The notes beneath the pieces were generated by a model. That model made no database searches, had not been told where the DNA came from, and saw only the letters and a list, made by a program, of their open reading frames with translations. This document shows positions 23,223-30,848 of a stretch of 33,956 nucleotides of DNA, piece by piece. Position numbers and translations under genes: made by a program. The DNA lies in NCBI GenBank assembly GCA_045578425.1, contig JAZNKF010000001.1, positions 1 through 33,956 on the forward strand, written 5' to 3'. Each line of letters opens with the position of its first letter. Positions within the stretch are counted from its first letter, which is position 1. This stretch comes from RGIG3009 sp045578425 (lineage in GTDB: Bacteria; Bacillota; Clostridia; Oscillospirales; Acutalibacteraceae).

Positions 23223-23426
23223 TTATCGTTTGCGACGGCATGCCGCCAATAAAAGCAACGATACTGTCAAACTGAGTACGCACAGCACAACCATAAACCC
23301 TTTGGCAATCGGGTTGTTAATAAAATCCATGGTGGGGTTCAAATAATCAAAAATCAGTAACGTCAGCAACACCAACACCAGAATAACGCAGGCATGTGCA
23401 AGACCCTTTATCCACATGTTGTTCAC
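23223..23426 (-). CDS. Small two-helix membrane protein
   Basis: A 67-residue protein of unknown function with two membrane segments (about residues 9-27 and 43-62) and a basic C-terminus CRRKR. The two helices are joined by a short loop with DYLNPTMDFINN. ATG at 23426 overlaps the stop of the phosphodiester glycosidase gene by four bases (ATGA), which argues that it is real and translated with that gene. No family recognised. Confidence 0.65.
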   Translation of the reverse strand: MNNMWIKGLAHACVILVLVLLTLLIFDYLNPTMDFINNPIAKGFMVVLCVLSLTVSLLLLAACRRKR

Positions 23427-24436
23427 GGCTGTGCTACCTCCCCAATGAAGATGATATCACTGATTTGACGGCCGCCTTTGTACGGTTGGTTGACTACTTC
23501 GTTGCCAAACGCCATCACCGCCGTGCGCCCGCCATCTAAGTTGTAGGCGGCGGAACATCCCAAAGATTGGAACAACTCACCCAGTTCCTCTAATTTCATA
23601 CCGACGGAATAATTCTCTTTGCGCCCGTCAACCAGCACGAAGGCATAGTGTCCCGGCTCGTAATAGCCAATGGCACAGCGCGGATGCGTTTGTGACAAAT
23701 AGCCGGAAAAACCGCTGCGCGGTGTGCCGTCCTCATTAAGTAACGACGGACCAAAACTGAACGCCTGCCAAGCGTTGTTTTGCATTTCTTTTTCGGCATC
23801 AAACGTTCCTTCGGCAAACATACGCATGGTGCCGTCGCGGTATAGCACACAAACGTCTTCATCGCTGCTTTTATTGCGATAAAGTTTTCCGTTACGAATC
23901 ACGGATTTGTTGGCGTGCATACCGTAATAATCACCGGAAATAGCCAAAATAGCGTTGTGGCGTACGGCAATGTCCAACAAATCCTCTTTGATGTTGCTGC
24001 CATAAGTGTCTTTGGCAAACGCGGTTTGAAAACATTCAATATCGCGTATATAAATGTCGGCTACATAGTAGGTGACCAAATCTTTACCTTCGCCCAGGGT
24101 CTTCTTTTCCACAGACAGCGAAATATTTTTGGAGGAATAACCGGTTTCGGTGCGCACGACCGTGTCGGTGAATTTGTCTTTGAACTTGGCACCCATCGAG
24201 GTATCTTCCGGCTCTTGCGGGGTTTGCACCACGGGAGGGGTAATCGATTCTGCCGGTTTTTCGGCAGAAGGCAACACGTGGTGAAACAATGCAAACACGC
24301 ACAAAAGAATACCGGCAAGGAGTATATCCAGCACGGCGGGCAGCCACCATCGTGTACGGCGCTTTCGGCTTTTTTCGGTGACGGTTTGTTGTTGTGCCGT
24401 TTCCCAAATGATTTGTTCCACTGTCATTTTGCTCAA
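23423..24436 (-). CDS. Membrane-anchored phosphodiester glycosidase family protein
   Basis: NAGPA-type (DUF2233) domain proteins cleave sugar phosphodiesters; bacterial members are linked to cell-wall or exopolysaccharide turnover. The 337-residue protein has a cytoplasmic basic start, one membrane segment (about residues 35-52), a proline-rich linker and an extracytoplasmic catalytic domain. Domain landmarks: YYVADIYIRDIECFQTAFA, LAISGDYYGMH, VIRNGKLYR, FSFGPSLL, HPRCAIGYYEPGHYAFVLVDGR and CSAAYNLDGGRTAVMAF. The preferred start is TTG at 24436, eight bases after GGAGGC; an ATG nine bases downstream (24427) is the alternative, and the open frame back to 24475 is unsupported. The transcript continues into the small membrane gene. 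Confidence 0.85.
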   Translation of the reverse strand: MSKMTVEQIIWETAQQQTVTEKSRKRRTRWWLPAVLDILLAGILLCVFALFHHVLPSAEKPAESITPPVVQTPQEPEDTSMGAKFKDKFTDTVVRTETGYSSKNISLSVEKKTLGEGKDLVTYYVADIYIRDIECFQTAFAKDTYGSNIKEDLLDIAVRHNAILAISGDYYGMHANKSVIRNGKLYRNKSSDEDVCVLYRDGTMRMFAEGTFDAEKEMQNNAWQAFSFGPSLLNEDGTPRSGFSGYLSQTHPRCAIGYYEPGHYAFVLVDGRKENYSVGMKLEELGELFQSLGCSAAYNLDGGRTAVMAFGNEVVNQPYKGGRQISDIIFIGEVAQP

Positions 24437-24521
24437 CGAAAAAAGCCTCCTTTTTTGTGGGATACTGAAAAACAAATTCCATTATACACCCTTTGTGTCA
24501 AGAAAGCACGAATTTTTTGTG

Positions 24522-24544
24522 AAATTTAAAAACTTTTTAAATTT
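24522..24544. repeat. 23-bp A+T palindrome in a divergent intergenic region
   Basis: AAATTTAAAAA and its complement flank a single C (24522-24532, 24534-24544). It lies in the 170-base gap between the divergent phosphodiester glycosidase and amidase genes; it could be an UP element, a regulator site or a curved-DNA segment. Confidence 0.5.
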
Positions 24545-24606
24545 TTAAGCAATTTATTGAGTTTTTTTAGACCATATGGTACCGTAGTATGTAAGAAGGT
24601 GATTAC

Positions 24607-25242
24607 ATGATACCGACGGGGTCCCCTTTAACCAATTTACGACACGAACAACGCCGTAAGCACCGTATCGCTTTTTTTCTTGTTGCTTTGGTTTTGGTAA
24701 CACTGTGTTGCTTGTTGCTTTTTCGCAAACAACCAAAAGAGATTGCCGTTCCCGATTGGATACAACAAGAACTCATTGCGTTGGACGGTGCTGCACGGCG
24801 CGGGACCAAGTTGAACAAGGTAACGGCGATTGCCGTTCATTATGTGGGCAACCCCAACACCACCGCCATGCAAAATCGAAATTATTTTAATCAAGAAGGC
24901 GTTACGGTTAGTTCACACTTTATTGTCGGGTTAGAGGGGGAGGTGGTACAGTGTGTACCGCTGGACGAAATTTCTTCGGCAACCAATCACCGCAATCGGG
25001 ACACCATTTCCATTGAAGTATGCCACCCCGATACAAGCGGGCGGTTTTCGGAAAAAACGTACGCTTCGTTGGTGCGCTTGGTGACGTGGTTGTGCCGCGA
25101 GTTTGAGTTAGACCAGACCGATTTGTTGCGCCATTATGACGTTACCGGAAAGCTGTGTCCTCTGTATTACGTAAAAAATCCCGAAGCGTGGGAACAATTT
25201 TGCGACGAAATTGGTCGTAATTTGGTGGAAAAAAGCGAATAA
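24607..25242 (+). CDS. Membrane-anchored N-acetylmuramoyl-L-alanine amidase (Amidase_2)
   Basis: Zinc amidase that cuts between N-acetylmuramic acid and L-alanine in peptidoglycan. The 211-residue protein has a basic N-terminus, one membrane segment (about residues 21-39) and an amidase_2/PGRP-like domain. Zinc ligands appear as His78 (AVHYVG), His176 (LRHYDVT) and Cys184 (GKLCP), with VSSHFIVG and IEVCHPD supporting the fold. No separate wall-binding domain is present, so it should act near the membrane. ATG at 24607 follows AAGAAGGTG. Near spoIIR and the phosphodiester glycosidase; a role in sporulation or wall remodelling is inference. Confidence 0.9.
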   Translation: MIPTGSPLTNLRHEQRRKHRIAFFLVALVLVTLCCLLLFRKQPKEIAVPDWIQQELIALDGAARRGTKLNKVTAIAVHYVGNPNTTAMQNRNYFNQEGVTVSSHFIVGLEGEVVQCVPLDEISSATNHRNRDTISIEVCHPDTSGRFSEKTYASLVRLVTWLCREFELDQTDLLRHYDVTGKLCPLYYVKNPEAWEQFCDEIGRNLVEKSE

Positions 25243-25258
25243 AATTAACAAAATGTTA

Positions 25259-25287
25259 TTGACGTTCACTTTCCGAAGTGATATACT
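25259..25287 (+). promoter_or_regulatory. Putative sigma-A promoter with an inverted repeat in its spacer
   Basis: TTGACG (25259-25264), 17 bases and TATACT (25282-25287). The spacer contains TCACTT-TCCG-AAGTGA (25266-25281), a perfect six-base inverted repeat placed exactly between the boxes, which would suit a repressor. Confidence 0.7.
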
Positions 25288-25310
25288 AAGGAAAAGGGGC
25301 GTGGGGATAA

Positions 25311-25553
25311 GTGAAAACAATATCTCGTTGTATGGCGATGAAAGAGACCATATATCTTGACGAAAAAGTACAAGCAACTTATGGAATCACTATCGAGTGG
25401 GAGGATGGCACCGTGCTTAAAAAACACGATATTGACCCCAGCGAGTCGGTGGTACAAACGTTGGCAGAAAAACTGTTACGCGAAACAACAGACGAAGAGC
25501 AACTTTGTTATATTATAGAAGATTTTTTGGCAAAACAGTATACGTGTCGATGA
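25311..25553 (+). CDS. Small conserved protein, possibly DUF6514
   Basis: An 80-residue soluble protein. The pattern YGITIEWEDGT (about 24-34), then VVQTLAEKL and LCYIIEDFLAKQ at the C-terminus, resembles small DUF6514 proteins of Clostridia, whose role is unknown; this match is from memory of the pattern and is tentative. The start is taken as GTG at 25311 after GTGGGG; ATGs at 25332 and 25338 are alternatives. It has its own promoter and a following hairpin, so it is an independent unit between the amidase and the deo operon. Confidence 0.6.
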   Translation: MKTISRCMAMKETIYLDEKVQATYGITIEWEDGTVLKKHDIDPSESVVQTLAEKLLRETTDEEQLCYIIEDFLAKQYTCR

Positions 25554-25559
25554 AAAAGA

Positions 25560-25597
25560 CAACAGCCTTGGTGTTAACCCTGACACCAAGGCTGTTG
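25560..25597 (+). terminator. Hairpin after the small 80-residue gene
   Basis: A perfect 15-bp stem (25560-25574 with 25583-25597) with an eight-base loop. There is no proper T-tract (TTGCAAAG follows), and the -35 box of the deoC promoter begins one base after the stem, so it may separate the two units by a weak terminator. Confidence 0.6.
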
Positions 25598-25626
25598 TTG
25601 CAAAGGCAGGGAAAATATGGTACACT
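25598..25626 (+). promoter_or_regulatory. Putative sigma-A promoter of the deoC-deoD-deoB-cdd operon
   Basis: TTGCAA (25598-25603), 17 bases and TACACT (25621-25626), with TGG before the -10. The ATG of deoC lies 30 bases downstream. Confidence 0.75.
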
Positions 25627-25656
25627 GAATAAGTAAGACGGAAAGGAGAAATCCTC

Positions 25657-26313
25657 ATGACAATACAAGAAATAGTGTCTATGGTAGACCACACGGTATT
25701 ATCTCCCACGGCAACGTGGGAGGATGTTCGCGTTGTGTGTGAAGAAGGGGTAACCTACCGCACCGCTTCGGTGTGTATTCCCGCCGCTTTTGTAAAACAA
25801 GCAAAAGCGTATTTGGGTGACCGAGTGCCAATTTGTACGGTGGTGGGTTTTCCCAACGGGTACAGCACAACTGCCGCAAAGGTTTTCGAAACAAAGGAAG
25901 CGTTGCAAAACGGTGCTGACGAAATTGACATGGTGATTCCCCTTGGCAAACTGCGCGAGGAAAAATACGACGAAGTGTTGGCGGATATCAAAGCGGTCAA
26001 AGCGGCTTGTGGAGAGCATATACTGAAAGTAATTGTGGAAACGTGTTTGCTGACACAAGCCGAAAAAATCAAAATGTGTGAAATTGTTTCACAGTCAGGG
26101 GCAGATTATATCAAAACGTCTACCGGGTTTTCTAAAGGCGGAGCCACGCGAGAAGATGTGGCGTTGTTTGCCGCACACGTGGCACCACACGTGAAAATAA
26201 AGGCGGCAGGCGGTATTTCCACGCTGCAAGATGCCGAAGATTTTATCCGCTTGGGTGCTTCGCGGCTTGGTAGCAGCCGTGTGATATCCTTGGTTAAACA
26301 ACTTGAAAAATAA
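25657..26313 (+). CDS. deoC: Deoxyribose-phosphate aldolase
   Basis: Class I aldolase that splits 2-deoxyribose 5-phosphate into glyceraldehyde 3-phosphate and acetaldehyde, the last step of deoxynucleoside breakdown. The 218-residue TIM barrel shows DHTVLSPTA, VVGFPNGYS, ADEIDMVIPLG with the proton-relay Asp, LKVIVETCLL with the second active-site Lys, YIKTSTGFSKGGAT with the Schiff-base Lys, and IKAAGGI. ATG at 25657 follows AAAGGAGA. First gene of a four-gene salvage operon. Confidence 0.96.
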   Translation: MTIQEIVSMVDHTVLSPTATWEDVRVVCEEGVTYRTASVCIPAAFVKQAKAYLGDRVPICTVVGFPNGYSTTAAKVFETKEALQNGADEIDMVIPLGKLREEKYDEVLADIKAVKAACGEHILKVIVETCLLTQAEKIKMCEIVSQSGADYIKTSTGFSKGGATREDVALFAAHVAPHVKIKAAGGISTLQDAEDFIRLGASRLGSSRVISLVKQLEK

Positions 26314-26326
26314 GAGGTGTTATACA

Positions 26327-27049
26327 ATGAACAAACCGTTATATCCTACACCGCATATAAACGCTACTCCCGACGATTTTGCCAAAACGGTGCTCATGCC
26401 GGGTGACCCGTTGCGTTCCCGTTTTGTGGCAGAAAATTTTTTGACGGATATTCGTTTGGTGAACAACGTACGCGGCGTGCAAGGCTACACCGGCAACTAT
26501 TTGGGCAAACCGGTTTCGGTGATGGCGAGCGGCATGGGTATGCCGTCGATGGGGATTTACGCCTATGAATTGTTCAACTTTTTTGGTGTAGAAAATATTT
26601 TGCGCATCGGTTCGGCGGGAAGCCTGCAACCAAACGTGCAGGTACGCGATATTGTGTTAGGGCAAGGTGCTTGTACCAATTCCCGTTTTGCCGAACAATA
26701 CGGTCTTCCCGGAACGTTTGCACCGCTTGCCGATTTTGGTTTGTTGCAAAAGGCTGTGGAGGAATCCCAAAAAGCAGGGGCTGCGTATCATGTGGGGAAC
26801 TTGCTTTCTTCCGACACGTTTTACGGTGACGATAGCGCCGCTACCGCTGCGTGGCAAAAAATGGGCGTTATGGCGGTAGAGATGGAAGCGGCGGCACTAT
26901 ACATGACCGCTGCCCGAGCAGGGAAACACGCGCTTGCCATTTGCACCGTTTCGGACAGTTTGGTTACCGGTGAAAAGACAACGGCAGAAGAAAGACAAAA
27001 TTCTTTTACGCAGATGATGGAGATTGCACTGAATACCGCTGTGAGGTGA
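26327..27049 (+). CDS. deoD: Purine-nucleoside phosphorylase, DeoD type
   Basis: Cleaves purine (deoxy)nucleosides with phosphate to the free base and (deoxy)ribose 1-phosphate. The 240-residue protein shows LMPGDPLRSRFVAENFL, the phosphate-loop region IGSAGSLQPNVQVRDIVLG, VEMEAAALYM with the ribose-binding Met-Glu, and CTVSDSL with the catalytic Asp, all typical of the hexameric DeoD group. The start ATG at 26327 is seven bases after AGAGGTG; the in-frame upstream ATG at 26303 lies inside deoC and is rejected. Product passes to DeoB encoded next. Confidence 0.95.
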   Translation: MNKPLYPTPHINATPDDFAKTVLMPGDPLRSRFVAENFLTDIRLVNNVRGVQGYTGNYLGKPVSVMASGMGMPSMGIYAYELFNFFGVENILRIGSAGSLQPNVQVRDIVLGQGACTNSRFAEQYGLPGTFAPLADFGLLQKAVEESQKAGAAYHVGNLLSSDTFYGDDSAATAAWQKMGVMAVEMEAAALYMTAARAGKHALAICTVSDSLVTGEKTTAEERQNSFTQMMEIALNTAVR

Positions 27050-27053
27050 GTTT

Positions 27054-28223
27054 TTGAAACGTGTTTTTTTAATCGTGTTAGATAGTTTTGGCATTGGCGA
27101 ATTGCCCGATGCGGCGTTGTTTGGCGATGTGGGAACACACACGCTCAAAAGTTGTTACCGCAGCGGTCAGTTGCACATACCGCATCTTAGGAAAATGGGG
27201 CTTGGTAACGTTGATGAAGTTTCCTTTTTAGGTAAAGAAGCGGCACCGACGGCTGCCTACGGTCGCATGGCGGAACGCTCTGCCGGCAAAGATACCACTA
27301 CCGGGCACTGGGAGTTGGCAGGGCTTTGTTTATCAGAGCCGTTTCCTACGTATCCTAATGGATTTCCCAAAGAATTGTTAGACGAATTTTCCCGCCGTGT
27401 AGGGCGCGGTGTGCTGTGCAATCGGCCGTACTCGGGCACCGAAGTGATTCGGGATTTTGGTGAACAACACGTAAAAACCGGCGATTTGATTGTGTATACC
27501 TCGGCAGACAGTGTGTTCCAAATTGCGGCGCACGAAGAAGTCGTATCCGTGGAAAAATTGTACGAATATTGCCGTGTTGCCCGTGAACTGTTGGTGGGTG
27601 AACATGCCGTCGGTCGGGTGATTGCCCGTCCGTTTGTCGGCGAAAACGGACAGTATACACGCACGGCAAACCGCCACGATTTTTCATTACCTCCTATCGG
27701 CGAAACGGTGTTGGATATCGTGAAGGCCGCCGGCAAACAAGTGATTGCTATCGGTAAAATTTCGGATATTTTTGCGGGAGTCGGCACGACAAAAGTTACT
27801 TTTACACACAGTAACGAAGAAGGCATGGCGGCAACCGCCACCGCTGCCGATACCGCATTTGAGGGATTGTGTTTTACCAATTTGGTGGATTTTGATATGG
27901 TATACGGTCACCGCAACAATGCCGAGGGGTATGCACAGGCATTGTCAGCATTTGATGCGTGGCTCGGTACGTTTTTGCCGCAACTGAAAAGGGAAGATAT
28001 ATTGATTATTACCGCGGACCACGGCTGTGACCCCGGCGACAGCAGTACCGACCACACGCGGGAATACGTACCGCTTTTGGTATATGGTCGCGGTATAACG
28101 CCGTGCAATTTGGGAACACGTAGTACTTTTGCCGATGTGGCGGCAACCGTTGCCGACTATTTTGGGGTGAAATCACCTGCAAACGGCACATCGTTTTTGC
28201 AAGAAATGGGGTGCTTTTTATGA
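27054..28223 (+). CDS. deoB: Phosphopentomutase
   Basis: Manganese-dependent alkaline-phosphatase-fold mutase that turns (deoxy)ribose 1-phosphate into the 5-phosphate for DeoC or for the pentose phosphate pathway. The 389-residue protein shows FLIVLDSFGIGELPDA with the metal Asp, DTTTGHWE with the phosphorylated Thr, FGEQHVKTGDLIVYTSADSVFQIAAHEE-type segment (read in parts: TSADSVFQ and AAHEE), IGKISDIFAG, DFDMVYGHRNN and ITADHGCDP. The start is TTG at 27054: GAGGTGAG lies just upstream, overlapping the deoD stop. ATGA overlap with cdd at the other end. Confidence 0.96.
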   Translation: MKRVFLIVLDSFGIGELPDAALFGDVGTHTLKSCYRSGQLHIPHLRKMGLGNVDEVSFLGKEAAPTAAYGRMAERSAGKDTTTGHWELAGLCLSEPFPTYPNGFPKELLDEFSRRVGRGVLCNRPYSGTEVIRDFGEQHVKTGDLIVYTSADSVFQIAAHEEVVSVEKLYEYCRVARELLVGEHAVGRVIARPFVGENGQYTRTANRHDFSLPPIGETVLDIVKAAGKQVIAIGKISDIFAGVGTTKVTFTHSNEEGMAATATAADTAFEGLCFTNLVDFDMVYGHRNNAEGYAQALSAFDAWLGTFLPQLKREDILIITADHGCDPGDSSTDHTREYVPLLVYGRGITPCNLGTRSTFADVAATVADYFGVKSPANGTSFLQEMGCFL

Positions 28224-28633
28224 CAAAAGAACAGTTGGCAGACTTCGCCAAAGGCGCCATGAAAAATGCGTATGCACCGTATTCGCGTTGTACCGTCGGC
28301 GCGGCGTTGCTGTGTGATGACGGCACGGTGTATCTTGGCAGTAACGTGGAAAACGCCTCGTACGGAGCAACAAACTGTGCCGAGCGAACCGCGTTTTTCA
28401 AAGCGGTCAGCGAAGGAAAGCGAAACTTTTCGGCCATTGCCGTTTGCGGCGGAAAAGACGGTGTTGTTACCGACGGATTTCCCCCTTGCGGCGTTTGCCG
28501 CCAAGTGATGCGGGAGTTTTGTTCGGATAATTTTTTGGTGTATGTAATTTCACAAAACGGGATTCACACTTACACTTTACAAGAATTGCTTCCGCACGGT
28601 TTCGGTCCTTTACAAATTTGCGAAAACACTTGA
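28220..28633 (+). CDS. cdd: Cytidine deaminase
   Basis: Zinc hydrolase that deaminates (deoxy)cytidine to (deoxy)uridine for pyrimidine salvage. The 137-residue protein has YAPYSRCTVGAAL and NVENASYG (substrate binding), CAERTAF with the zinc Cys and catalytic Glu, and PPCGVCRQ with two zinc Cys: the tetrameric class. The ATG at 28220 overlaps the deoB stop as ATGA and follows GGGGTG; the GTG at 28211 is a possible longer start. Last gene of the deo operon; the -35 box of the next promoter overlaps its stop codon. Confidence 0.95.
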   Translation: MTKEQLADFAKGAMKNAYAPYSRCTVGAALLCDDGTVYLGSNVENASYGATNCAERTAFFKAVSEGKRNFSAIAVCGGKDGVVTDGFPPCGVCRQVMREFCSDNFLVYVISQNGIHTYTLQELLPHGFGPLQICENT

Positions 28634-28658
28634 TTTTATAGACAGAAGAGATTATACT
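28630..28658 (+). promoter_or_regulatory. Putative sigma-A promoter of the creatininase-family gene
   Basis: TTGATT (28630-28635), 17 bases and TATACT (28653-28658). The -35 box overlaps the cdd stop codon, so this gene need not depend on deo read-through. Confidence 0.7.
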
Positions 28659-28691
28659 AAAAGCAATTCCAAGGGTAAAGGAGAAAGTAAA

Positions 28692-29429
28692 ATGCAACTG
28701 ATTGATATGTTCTATGACCAAATTGAAGATGCGGTAAAACGCAAAGTGCCGTTCATTATCCCGATTGGCACGCTCGAATACCACGCGCACCATGCTTCTT
28801 GCGGTACCGATACCATGGTGGTTACCGGCTGCATGCGTGAACTGGAAAAGGAAAAAGAAATCGTGGTGTGCCCGCCTATTTGGTACGGCGTGGCATCGTA
28901 TGCCGTGTGCGAACCCAAACCCGGTCATTTCCACGTGGATGAAGATGCGTACACCGCGTATTTGTATAACATATTAAAATCCATGATTTATGCGGGAATT
29001 AAGAATATCTATTTGGTACCGCACCATCAAACCGAAGCAGCCGGTTTGATGCCCATGACGATTGCTTGTCACAAAGCCGCCAAAAAAGTAACCATGGAAT
29101 ACATGGAAGAAACCTTAGGAAAAGGTTGGTGGGGCAGCGATTCCTACGCCGATTATTATGAAAATCTCGGCGGCGGCGACGACCCGTTTGCATACATTAA
29201 AGTCATTCCGCTGATTGGCGCGGATGCGCAAATCAAATGCGGTGGTTTTGACCATGCCGGCAAGTGGGAAACCTCGCTCATGATGGGAACGTGGCCTGAA
29301 AACGTCGACCTTTCCCGTTGCTCGCAAAACACCGAATGGTTTGCCGAAAGCGCCAAAGAAGCTTCGGCCGAAACCGGCAAACACATGGTAAACTGCACGC
29401 TCGAATGGTTGCGCGAAGTGATTCAATAA
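28692..29429 (+). CDS. Creatininase family protein (amidohydrolase fold)
   Basis: Metal-dependent amidohydrolase family that includes creatininase and the FAPy and mycofactocin-related hydrolases. The 245-residue protein has IPIGTLEYHAHHASCGTDTMV (metal Glu, His and Asp), GHFHVDEDAY, a His-rich LVPHHQTEAA in place of the usual NGHGGN, and DHAGKWETSLMM matching the conserved HAGxxETS. Metal ligands are mostly kept but the NGHGGN change and the WYGVASYAVCEPKPGHF segment make the substrate unclear. ATG at 28692 follows AAAGGAGA. Own promoter after the deo operon, closed by a strong terminator. A role in nucleoside or amide breakdown is only suggested by position. Confidence 0.8.
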   Translation: MQLIDMFYDQIEDAVKRKVPFIIPIGTLEYHAHHASCGTDTMVVTGCMRELEKEKEIVVCPPIWYGVASYAVCEPKPGHFHVDEDAYTAYLYNILKSMIYAGIKNIYLVPHHQTEAAGLMPMTIACHKAAKKVTMEYMEETLGKGWWGSDSYADYYENLGGGDDPFAYIKVIPLIGADAQIKCGGFDHAGKWETSLMMGTWPENVDLSRCSQNTEWFAESAKEASAETGKHMVNCTLEWLREVIQ

Positions 29430-29440
29430 GTTAAAAATAA

Positions 29441-29477
29441 AAAAAGAGAGACGACATCTGTCGTCTCTCTTTTTTTA
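29441..29477. terminator. Bidirectional terminator
   Basis: A GC-containing stem with GAGAGACGAC/GTCGTCTCTC core and flanking A and T runs (29441-29455 with 29460-29474, T-run to 29477). It serves the creatininase-family gene on plus and the E2/CAT-like gene on minus. Confidence 0.9.
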
Positions 29478-29482
29478 TTGTT

Positions 29483-30370
29483 TTAAATCCAAGTATCTTC
29501 CGGAAATTCTGTGGGCGGGACTTCAAGCGATTGCGGTTTTTTAAGCAAGCGACGGAAGATACGGAACGATTCGGCATAATACTGACCGTCACAGATGCGT
29601 TCGTCTGCCACAACGCGCAACCGCACCACTTTTTTGGGCTCGATTGTTCCGTCAAGCGAAGCCATGGGCACAATTTCTTTTTTACCCAAGGCAATGAACA
29701 CGGAAGTGGTTCCGAAATTGTAAATGTGATGGTATATCGGAGCGATACCGATGGAGCCGACGTCGGTGATGTAAAATGACGTGTGGAACGGACTGAGTTT
29801 GTTGATAAATTCCGTCATCATGTTGTGATTATCCATGAATTTAATGAAATTGACAAACGCCCGCACCAACCAAGCCGGCAAGCGGTTGAGAATATTGGCA
29901 ATCATGTCGGTATCGTTTTCACTTTCGTCGTCGCGCACTTCGTTTTCCATTGTTTCGTTCACTTTGCGGTAAACGTCAAAAACCGTGTCGGTTTTTTCAA
30001 ACGAGGGTTTGATACACACTTCCAACGCATTTTGCGAAAGGCTCCGCTTTACCGTCATGGAAGATGTCAAGCGATTACGGGCGTAGGTTTTACCGTTTAT
30101 GACAAAACGATTTAACCGTGGGCGCATCACAAATAAACGCATAGCCGCTGCAATCATCACGTGGTACAAAGAAAAGTACGGCATGTCGTGTTCTTTGCGC
30201 ATGGCGCGCACGTATTTTTCCAATTCTTCAATTTCAATGTAGTCATCAAAAAAGACTTGGGAGTCTGAACGGTCTTTCATGATATGCGGCATTACCGCAA
30301 AGAAAGATTGGGTATGGCGCAGACGCCATCCGTCTTTTCGGTCGCCAAAGCGACGCTTTCTGTTTTCCAT
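29483..30370 (-). CDS. E2/CAT-like acyltransferase fold protein, catalytic His replaced
   Basis: Resembles the catalytic domain of 2-oxo acid dehydrogenase E2 and chloramphenicol acetyltransferase. The 295-residue protein has no lipoyl or peripheral-binding domain and no membrane segment. Fold landmarks: an early MPHIMKDRSDSQVFFD segment, LYHVMIAAAMR, RPRLNRFVINGK, SFYITDVGSIGIAPIYHHIYNFGTTSVFIALGK, and the C-terminal VVADERICDGQYYA. The family active site is HxxxDG; here the His is Glu (ERICDG), so ordinary acyl transfer is unlikely. The start is ATG at 30370, six bases after GGGG; the ATG at 30382 is an alternative but has a poor ribosome site. It precedes nothing on its own strand before the terminator. 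Confidence 0.75.
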   Translation of the reverse strand: MENRKRRFGDRKDGWRLRHTQSFFAVMPHIMKDRSDSQVFFDDYIEIEELEKYVRAMRKEHDMPYFSLYHVMIAAAMRLFVMRPRLNRFVINGKTYARNRLTSSMTVKRSLSQNALEVCIKPSFEKTDTVFDVYRKVNETMENEVRDDESENDTDMIANILNRLPAWLVRAFVNFIKFMDNHNMMTEFINKLSPFHTSFYITDVGSIGIAPIYHHIYNFGTTSVFIALGKKEIVPMASLDGTIEPKKVVRLRVVADERICDGQYYAESFRIFRRLLKKPQSLEVPPTEFPEDTWI

Positions 30371-30396
30371 AAAATGCCCCATCCTAACTTAAAAAA

Positions 30397-30759
30397 TCAA
30401 TCCGCGGTGAATACCATGGGCGATTCCGCCTTTGCCCACAACTGCCGCAACTGTTCCGCAAAGGCCGCACCGTTGCGGATGTTTTTGACCACACATTCCG
30501 GAAAAGACGGATTGCTGGTCGCCACATGAATCGATGACAAGCCAAACCATTTTTGCAATGTGGTTTGTGTCAGCACCATGTTGCGAATTTGCGAAAACGG
30601 AACGGCGTGAGTGGTTACCGCGAACAAGCCGGTATGCCGCACCAACTGTTCCTCATGCAACTCGTATTGTGTGGCGGTAAGCGGCGCACCAAACAAAAGC
30701 CAACGCTTTTTTTCACAAAAAAGCGGCGCGTTTTGCGTGGCTTGCAAAGTTGTTACCAT
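30397..30759 (-). CDS. Bacterial PH-domain (bPH2-like) protein
   Basis: A 120-residue cytoplasmic protein, apparently a single YdbS/bPH2-like pleckstrin-homology fold. The order YELHEEQLVRHTGLFAVTTHAVPFSQIRNMVLTQT (shortened here; residues about 32-66), then WFGLSSIHV and a C-terminal helix matches the strand pattern of that domain, with the LxRxTG and IRN positions most diagnostic. Unlike YdbS it lacks membrane segments. ATG at 30759 follows AGGAGG. It has a promoter overlapped by a strong inverted repeat and precedes the E2/CAT-like gene by 26 bases, so the two are likely one transcript. Function unknown. Confidence 0.7.
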   Translation of the reverse strand: MVTTLQATQNAPLFCEKKRWLLFGAPLTATQYELHEEQLVRHTGLFAVTTHAVPFSQIRNMVLTQTTLQKWFGLSSIHVATSNPSFPECVVKNIRNGAAFAEQLRQLWAKAESPMVFTAD

Positions 30760-30818
30760 ACCATTCCTCCTCTTTGAAAAACGCCGAAAAACGACAAGAT
30801 TTTCAAAAACACACAGAC

Positions 30819-30848
30819 AGTATACTATAAAACACCCGTTTTTGTCAA
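30819..30848 (-). promoter_or_regulatory. Putative sigma-A promoter of the PH-domain gene
   Basis: TTGACA (30848-30843), an 18-base spacer and TATACT (30824-30819) on the minus strand. An inverted repeat (30834-30844 with 30857-30867) overlaps the spacer and part of the -35 box. Confidence 0.75.

Noticed and set aside
24476..24500. TTGACA and TATAAT seen together upstream of the phosphodiester glycosidase gene
   Set aside because: They are only nine bases apart, too close for one sigma-A promoter; TATAAT may be used with another -35 that I cannot identify.
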